A stretch of DNA of 46,902 nucleotides from Methylobacterium hispanicum (GTDB lineage: Bacteria; Pseudomonadota; Alphaproteobacteria; Rhizobiales; Beijerinckiaceae). The stretch is from positions 1 to 46,902 of the forward strand of contig NZ_BPQO01000040.1 of NCBI RefSeq assembly GCF_022179285.1, read 5' to 3'. Within the stretch, counting starts at the first letter, position 1; each line of letters begins with the position of its first letter. Below, piece by piece: positions 42,706-46,902 of the stretch. The translations under genes and the position numbers were made by a program. Below the pieces are notes generated by a model. That model was not told where the DNA came from and did no database searches. It saw nothing but the letters and a program-made list of their open reading frames with translations.

Positions 42706-43827
42706 ATGCACAGCCTCGACGCCTTCGCCGCGGGGAAACTCGCCGCCCTCGATGAGGCCGCCCTGCGGCGGCGCCTCGTGCCGACCGCGCGTGGGCCGGG
42801 GGCCGCGGCGGAGCGGGCCGGGCGCCGGCTCGTCTCCTTCTCGTGCAACGACTATCTCGGCCTCAGCCACCACCCGCGGGTGGTCGCGGCCGCGCAGGCG
42901 GCGGCGGCGCGCTACGGCGCGGGCTCGGGCGGCTCGCGGCTGGTGACCGGCAACCACCCGCTCCTCGACGCGCTGGAGGAGCGCCTCGCCCACCACAAGG
43001 GCAAGGCGGCGGCTCTGGTCTTCGGCAGCGGCTACATGGCCAATCTCGGCATCACCCCGGCGCTGGCCGGCCGGGGCGACCTCGTGCTGCTCGACGAACT
43101 CTCCCACGCCTGCATGTGGGCGGGCGCCCGGCTCTCGGGGGCGCGGACGCTGAGCTTCCGCCACAACGACGTCGCCGACCTCGCGCGCCTCTTGGAGGCG
43201 GAGCGGCCCGCGCACGGGCGCTGCCTCGTCCTGACCGAGCGCGTCTTCAGCATGGACGGCGACCGGGCGCCGATGGGCGACATCCTGGAGGTGGCCCGCC
43301 GCCACGACGCCTGGACGCTGGTGGACGACGCGCACGGTCTCGGCGTGGCCGAGGACGGCCCGCGGGCGCCCCTGGAGATGGGCACGCTCTCGAAGGCGCT
43401 CGGCTCCTATGGCGGCTATCTCTGCGCCTCGCGGCCCGTGATCGACCTGCTGACGAGCCGCGCCCGCAGCTTCGTCTACACCACCGGCCTGCCCCCGGCC
43501 TCGGCGGCTGCGGCCCTGGAGGCGCTCACGATCCTGGAGGCCGAGCCGGAGCGCCGCGCCCGGCCGCTCGCGCTCGCCCGCCGCTTCACGGCGCGCCTCG
43601 GCCTGCCGGAGGCCGAGAGCGCCGTGGTGCCGGTGCTGGTCGGCGGGGCGGAGGCTGCCCTCGCGCTGTCGCGCGCGCTGGAGGCGGAGGGCTTCCTCGT
43701 GGTGGCGATCCGCCCTCCGACCGTTCCGCCCGGCACCGCCCGCCTGCGCGTCGCCTTCTCGGCCGCCCATGACGAAGCGCAGGTGGACGCGCTGGCGGAA
43801 CGGGTCGCGGCGCTGTCGGGCCGCTGA
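42706..43827 (+). CDS. bioF: 8-amino-7-oxononanoate synthase
   Basis: PLP-dependent enzyme of 373 residues: condenses pimeloyl-ACP (or -CoA) with L-alanine in biotin synthesis. Motifs: FSCNDYLGLSHHPRV at the start, GSGGSRLVTGNHPLLDALE, VDDAHGLG (PLP pyridine contact) and GTLSKALGSYGG, with K230 as the Schiff-base lysine. Length is about 10 residues shorter than E. coli BioF but complete. It is divergent from bioA. No gene for pimeloyl synthesis is seen. Confidence 0.95.
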   Translation: MHSLDAFAAGKLAALDEAALRRRLVPTARGPGAAAERAGRRLVSFSCNDYLGLSHHPRVVAAAQAAAARYGAGSGGSRLVTGNHPLLDALEERLAHHKGKAAALVFGSGYMANLGITPALAGRGDLVLLDELSHACMWAGARLSGARTLSFRHNDVADLARLLEAERPAHGRCLVLTERVFSMDGDRAPMGDILEVARRHDAWTLVDDAHGLGVAEDGPRAPLEMGTLSKALGSYGGYLCASRPVIDLLTSRARSFVYTTGLPPASAAAALEALTILEAEPERRARPLALARRFTARLGLPEAESAVVPVLVGGAEAALALSRALEAEGFLVVAIRPPTVPPGTARLRVAFSAAHDEAQVDALAERVAALSGR

Positions 43828-43900
43828 GGCGCGCGGCCCCCGCGCCGGACGACCGTCGCCGGGAGCGACGGGCCGGTCCGCGGACGCGGACGTCCCGCAC

Positions 43901-43929
43901 AAAAAGACCCGGCTCTCGCGAACCGGGTC
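43901..43929 (-). terminator. rho-independent terminator of the porin gene
   Basis: On the minus strand, GACCCGG and CCGGGTC form a 7-base stem with a 10-base loop, followed directly by TTTTT. It lies about 70 bases past the porin stop (44001). Confidence 0.8.
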
Positions 43930-44000
43930 GAGTTCTCGGGTCTCAAGCCCAGGCGCGCGGGGTGCCGTGACGGCGACCCGTCGCGCGCCTGGACCGGAGC

Positions 44001-45644
44001 TCAGAAGTCGCGCTGGACGCGGGCGCGGACCTGGAACACGTCGGCGTTGGTGACGGTGCGCAGGGTGCCGTTGGCCACGGCGGTGGCGAAGCCGGCCGAC
44101 GACGTGGCGCCGGGGGTCCGGTTCAGGTCGATCACGCGGCCGTTCTGCACGCCGTAGTTCTGGTAGACGCCCTCGACGCCGATATCGAGGTCCTTCACCG
44201 GCGACCAGATCAGGCTGCCGCCCACGTTGAAGGCGTAGGTGTCGCGCAGGATCGCGTTGAGGCGGTAGTAGTCGCTGTTGAACGCGCCGACGCTGGCGAA
44301 GCCGGTGCCGGTGAGGCCGTTGTAGGAGGCCTGGGCGGCGCGCACGCCGGGGGCGAAGGCGATCTCGCCGTAGGAGCCGAACAGGGCCGAGCGGAGCGTC
44401 GGGCTCCAGTAGTGCAGCATCGAGGCGACGACCGAGAAGCTCTGCGTCAGCTCGAGGCGGTTGCTGAGCGGGTTCAGCACCGCGTCCGAGAAGAACTGCG
44501 CGAAGGCCGCGCCCTGGAGCGAGGTGGCCGACTGGATGTAGGAGCCCGCCCAGGCCGAGACGCCGGTATAGGAGCCCGCGCCCTCGCCGTAGGAGCCCTG
44601 CAGGTACAGGGTGTCGCCCGGCGCGATGAAGGGCAGGTTGATCTTCAGGCCGCCCTGGACGGCCCAGCCGTACTCGGAGGCCGTGCGGCCGAGCGTGCCG
44701 GGGTTCGTGCCGATGATCTGCGCAGGTGCACTGTTGAGCGCGCCGACGTTGACCTCGTGCACGGCGCCCGAGATCTGGGCCGAGCCCCAGGGCTGGTCGT
44801 AGCGCAGCACGCCGACGAAGTCGGGCATGCGGTTGCGCTCGATCACGTCCACGAAGCCGAGGCCGACCGGCAGGCCGGCGGCGTTGAAGCCGAGGAAGAC
44901 CGGGGCCGGCGACTGCGTGACCGCGAAGGTCTGCAGGCTGGAGTTGCCGAGCACCGCCGCCGCGGCGGCGACGTTGGCGGGCGAGTAGACCGGCGTGCGG
45001 CGGAAGCTCGGGTCTTCCATCGACAGCGTGGCCGAGAAGCCGTTGCCGAGGGTGGCGGTGTAGGCCGCGAGGTTGGTCGAGGCGACGTCCGAGCCGAGCG
45101 TGCCGGCCTGGATCTCGAAGTCGTGGGCGTAGAAGTCGAAGAACGAGGACGCGCGACCGGCGGTGAAGCCGGCGAACTGCACGAACGCCTTGTCGGTGTT
45201 GAAGTACTGCTGCACGCGGCCGAACCCGTCGACGCCGAGCGCCGGGAAGGCGTTGGCGATGCGGTTCTGGGTGCCCGAGTTCATGCCGGGGAAGCCGGTG
45301 CGGCTGGCCCCCTCGAGGCGGACGAAGGCGCGCAGGGTGCCGTAGGCGGTCTGCGTGCGGGCGTCGAGGTTGATGCGGGCGAGGCCGCGGTAGCCGCTGT
45401 AGTCGCCGTTGCCCGTGCCGCGGGCGAGCGGGGCCTGGTAGCCGTACTCGAAGCGGGCGCGGCCCGAGAGGCGCAGGCAGGTGTCGGTGCCGGGGATGTA
45501 GAAGAAGCCGGCACCGTAGGTCGAGCAGACGCGCACGTACTCGATCGGGGCGGCCTTCTTGATCGGAAGGTCGGCGGCCTGGGCGCCGGCGACGGCGGCG
45601 AGCGCCGCGGCCGAGCCGAGCAGGGCGCTCTTCAAGAGCTTCAT
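44001..45644 (-). CDS. alphaproteobacterial porin
   Basis: Outer-membrane porin of 547 residues. Signal peptide MKLLKSALLGSAAALAAVAGAQA is followed by mature ADLPIKKAAPIEYVRVCSTYG, typical of Porin_2 (Omp2b-type) proteins of Rhizobiales. The cysteines in VCSTYG and TDTCLRL are conserved in the family. The barrel ends in FQVRARVQRDF with terminal phenylalanine. It has a GGAGA site and a clear terminator, suggesting strong expression. It is about 50 residues longer than many relatives, mostly in loops. Confidence 0.92.
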   Translation of the reverse strand: MKLLKSALLGSAAALAAVAGAQAADLPIKKAAPIEYVRVCSTYGAGFFYIPGTDTCLRLSGRARFEYGYQAPLARGTGNGDYSGYRGLARINLDARTQTAYGTLRAFVRLEGASRTGFPGMNSGTQNRIANAFPALGVDGFGRVQQYFNTDKAFVQFAGFTAGRASSFFDFYAHDFEIQAGTLGSDVASTNLAAYTATLGNGFSATLSMEDPSFRRTPVYSPANVAAAAAVLGNSSLQTFAVTQSPAPVFLGFNAAGLPVGLGFVDVIERNRMPDFVGVLRYDQPWGSAQISGAVHEVNVGALNSAPAQIIGTNPGTLGRTASEYGWAVQGGLKINLPFIAPGDTLYLQGSYGEGAGSYTGVSAWAGSYIQSATSLQGAAFAQFFSDAVLNPLSNRLELTQSFSVVASMLHYWSPTLRSALFGSYGEIAFAPGVRAAQASYNGLTGTGFASVGAFNSDYYRLNAILRDTYAFNVGGSLIWSPVKDLDIGVEGVYQNYGVQNGRVIDLNRTPGATSSAGFATAVANGTLRTVTNADVFQVRARVQRDF

Positions 45645-46430
45645 CGATATCTCCACAAGCTTCGAGACCCACAAGACGCCAGACCGCCCGCTCAGCGCGT
45701 GGTCGTTTTGATTATCTGGTCGAGCATCTTCGAATTTTGGAGCCGGCGCGACGCCGACGACAGCAACTTAGTCCGTAAGCGCGCGTCGAACAAATCATAA
45801 TGCCGTACATTCCGGCATTTGCGAGAATGATTGCAATCCTGCAACACGTGTATTATTGGTTGTAATTCGATATGTCATGCAACGACAGATGAAATCAGAC
45901 TTCGTGTGTTATAAGTCGTATCCGCGAAGGAATGCGCCGCCTTATCGAGGCACGCGCGAGCGAATTGCAGCGTTGCCGCTCGGGTCTCGATGATGTCGCG
46001 CTCGCCCGCGTATGATCGCCGATCAATCGAGGCGCCGCGTGTCGGAGGGGGATAAGAGGAATTTCTCCGTCTCTGTGTAGAGAAGCGATAAAGTTACGTG
46101 ATGACGAACAACCTTGGATCGACGTTATTCGTTCGCGAAAGACGCGTCTTATGGTGTGATGATCGATGAAGTGAATCGATGCTCGGCATTCGGGCGCGAT
46201 CACGCGGCCCGTCATTCGGGGCGGAGGGGCTGGGCCTTATCGACGATCAATCCCGTCGCGATGGCTCTCACGCGTTACGCTTCCGAACCGGACCATTGGG
46301 ATGACGGTGCGGGATCCGTCGGACATACGGTCGCGGGCGGCTCGGTCCGGCCTGGACAGCGTTGAGAACATATGATGAACATATCCCGGAGCACCGTTCC
46401 GGGACGGCACGGATCGAGAGAGGATGAGCG
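45645..46430. promoter_or_regulatory. 786-base AT-richer intergenic region upstream of the porin and DUF6894 genes
   Basis: The largest gene-free stretch, clearly lower in GC than its surroundings. It contains a dyad AATGCCG-N7-CGGCATT (45799-45819) next to TATGAT (45794-45799, minus strand), a candidate -10 of the porin, giving a leader of about 145 bases. The LexA-like box at 46366 is at its other end. The open frames inside it (45895-46215 and 46114-46365) lack ribosome sites and are not called. A small RNA here cannot be excluded. Confidence 0.5.
46366..46380 (+). promoter_or_regulatory. LexA-like SOS box upstream of the DUF6894-ruvB pair
   Basis: Exact GAAC-N7-GAAC (the GTTC-N7-GTTC consensus on the other strand), 50 bases before the DUF6894 gene. 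Because ruvB is downstream on the same transcript, SOS control is well supported. Confidence 0.7.
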
Positions 46431-46673
46431 ATGGCCCGCTACCGCTTCCACTGCACCAACGGATACGAGTGCGTGTTCGACGCCGAGGGTGCGGATGTCC
46501 GCGCGCCGGCCCGGCTGGCGGAGCGGGCGCGGCGGGTGGCGCAGGGCGTGATGCGCGATCTCGACGCGCGCACGGACTGGTCGCAATGGCAGGTGACGGT
46601 GCACGACCTGAAGGGCCGACGCGTCCTTCTCCAACCCTTCACCGGCGGGGAGGATCGGGCGCTGGCCGCCTGA
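46431..46673 (+). CDS. DUF6894 family small protein upstream of ruvB
   Basis: Protein of 80 residues with the DUF6894 pattern: aromatic N-terminus MARYRFHCTNGYECVFDAEG, a helix (ARLAERARRVAQGVMRDL), then strand WSQWQVTVHDLKGRRVLLQPF. The ATG follows AGAGGA. It is 7 bases before ruvB and shares its LexA-like box, so it may be part of the SOS response. Function unknown; similar to the gene at 11111. Confidence 0.85.
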   Translation: MARYRFHCTNGYECVFDAEGADVRAPARLAERARRVAQGVMRDLDARTDWSQWQVTVHDLKGRRVLLQPFTGGEDRALAA

Positions 46674-46680
46674 TTCCGCG

Positions 46681-46902
46681 ATGACGGCACCGAAACACCT
46701 GACCCGGACCCTGCTGACGCCGGAGGCGCGTCCGGGCGAGCCGGACCAGAGCATCCGCCCGCTGTCGCTCTCCGAGTTCGTCGGCCAGCGTGCGGCACGC
46801 GCCAACATGCAGATCTTCATCGAGGCGGCGCGCAAGACCGGCCAGGCCCTCGACCACGTGCTGTTCGTCGGCCCGCCGGGGCTGGGCAAGACCACGCTCG
46901 CC
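46681..46902 (+). CDS. ruvB: Holliday junction DNA helicase RuvB (5' part only)
   Basis: The first 74 codons of the branch-migration ATPase that works with RuvA and RuvC in recombination repair. The segment RPLSLSEFVGQRAARANMQIFIEAARKTGQALDHVLFVGPPGLGKTTLA is the RuvB N-terminus with the Walker A GPPGLGKTT. The rest runs off the window. Full length would be about 350 residues. The upstream neighbour is a DUF6894 gene, so ruvB is not directly preceded by ruvA here. Confidence 0.97.
   Translation, partial: MTAPKHLTRTLLTPEARPGEPDQSIRPLSLSEFVGQRAARANMQIFIEAARKTGQALDHVLFVGPPGLGKTTLA

Noticed and set aside
42565..45672. 1035-codon minus-strand frame over bioF and the porin
   Set aside because: Antisense to bioF and out of frame with the porin; no family resemblance.
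45895..46215. 106-codon minus-strand frame in the AT-richer region
   Set aside because: No Shine-Dalgarno sequence, no family resemblance, and likely promoter sequence underneath.
46114..46365. 83-codon plus-strand frame before the LexA-like box
   Set aside because: No ribosome site or recognisable pattern; it ends just before the regulatory box.

Overview
The window looks like a chromosomal segment of a very GC-rich alphaproteobacterium, most likely a Methylobacterium or close relative. The indicators are small DUF6894-type proteins, a Rhizobiales-type porin, an FdhF/YdeP molybdoenzyme, an N-acetylglutaminylglutamine amidotransferase, alphaproteobacterial LexA-type (GAAC-N7-GAAC) and CtrA-type (TTAA-N7-TTAA) boxes, and many GC-rich palindromic repeats between genes. 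The genus call is inference. No rRNA, tRNA, CRISPR array, insertion sequence or prophage was seen.

Layout. 1-5.3 kb: an OmpR-type two-component pair and glnE. 5.4-9.5 kb: a DUF2336 protein, the NAGGN-type amidotransferase and an EgtC/YafJ-like amidohydrolase. 9.6-12.9 kb: an FtrA-type AraC regulator divergent from a rhodanese, then a run of very small genes including a DUF6894 protein and a membrane-anchored sigma-1.1-like protein; a CtrA-like and a LexA-like box lie side by side between two of them. 13.0-15.7 kb: an MhqD/MhqO-like hydrolase and ring-cleavage dioxygenase, divergent from a LysR regulator.

15.8-31.7 kb is the most unusual part. An ABC-exporter-like protein that has lost its Walker A lysine and its Walker B glutamate is divergent from a ten-gene, same-strand cluster. 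The cluster encodes three glycosyltransferases (one fused to a NodB-like deacetylase), a fused double ATPase of the Dpp/Opp type, a methyltransferase-like protein, a family-5 solute-binding protein, two Dpp/Opp permeases and a UDP-sugar dehydrogenase. Overlapping starts and stops suggest an operon. The combination suggests production of a surface or secreted glycan coupled to an oligopeptide-type importer; its product and substrate are unknown.

31.7-39.6 kb holds a lytic transglycosylase, a pentapeptide-repeat protein fused to a K+-channel-like hairpin without a selectivity filter, an FdhF/YdeP oxidoreductase, a metallothionein and a ZnuD-like TonB receptor with a Zur-like box. 39.7-43.8 kb carries a 28-residue membrane peptide, a MarR regulator, a stand-alone receiver, and divergent bioA/bioF. 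44.0-46.9 kb carries a porin with a visible terminator, a long AT-richer intergenic region, and a LexA-like box in front of a DUF6894 gene and the 5' end of ruvB, which runs off the window.

Palindromic repeats with arms such as CTCCCTCCCCC sit in at least six intergenic gaps. Two copies supply the apparent Shine-Dalgarno sequence of the next gene, and two degenerate copies lie in frame inside glycosyltransferase genes.
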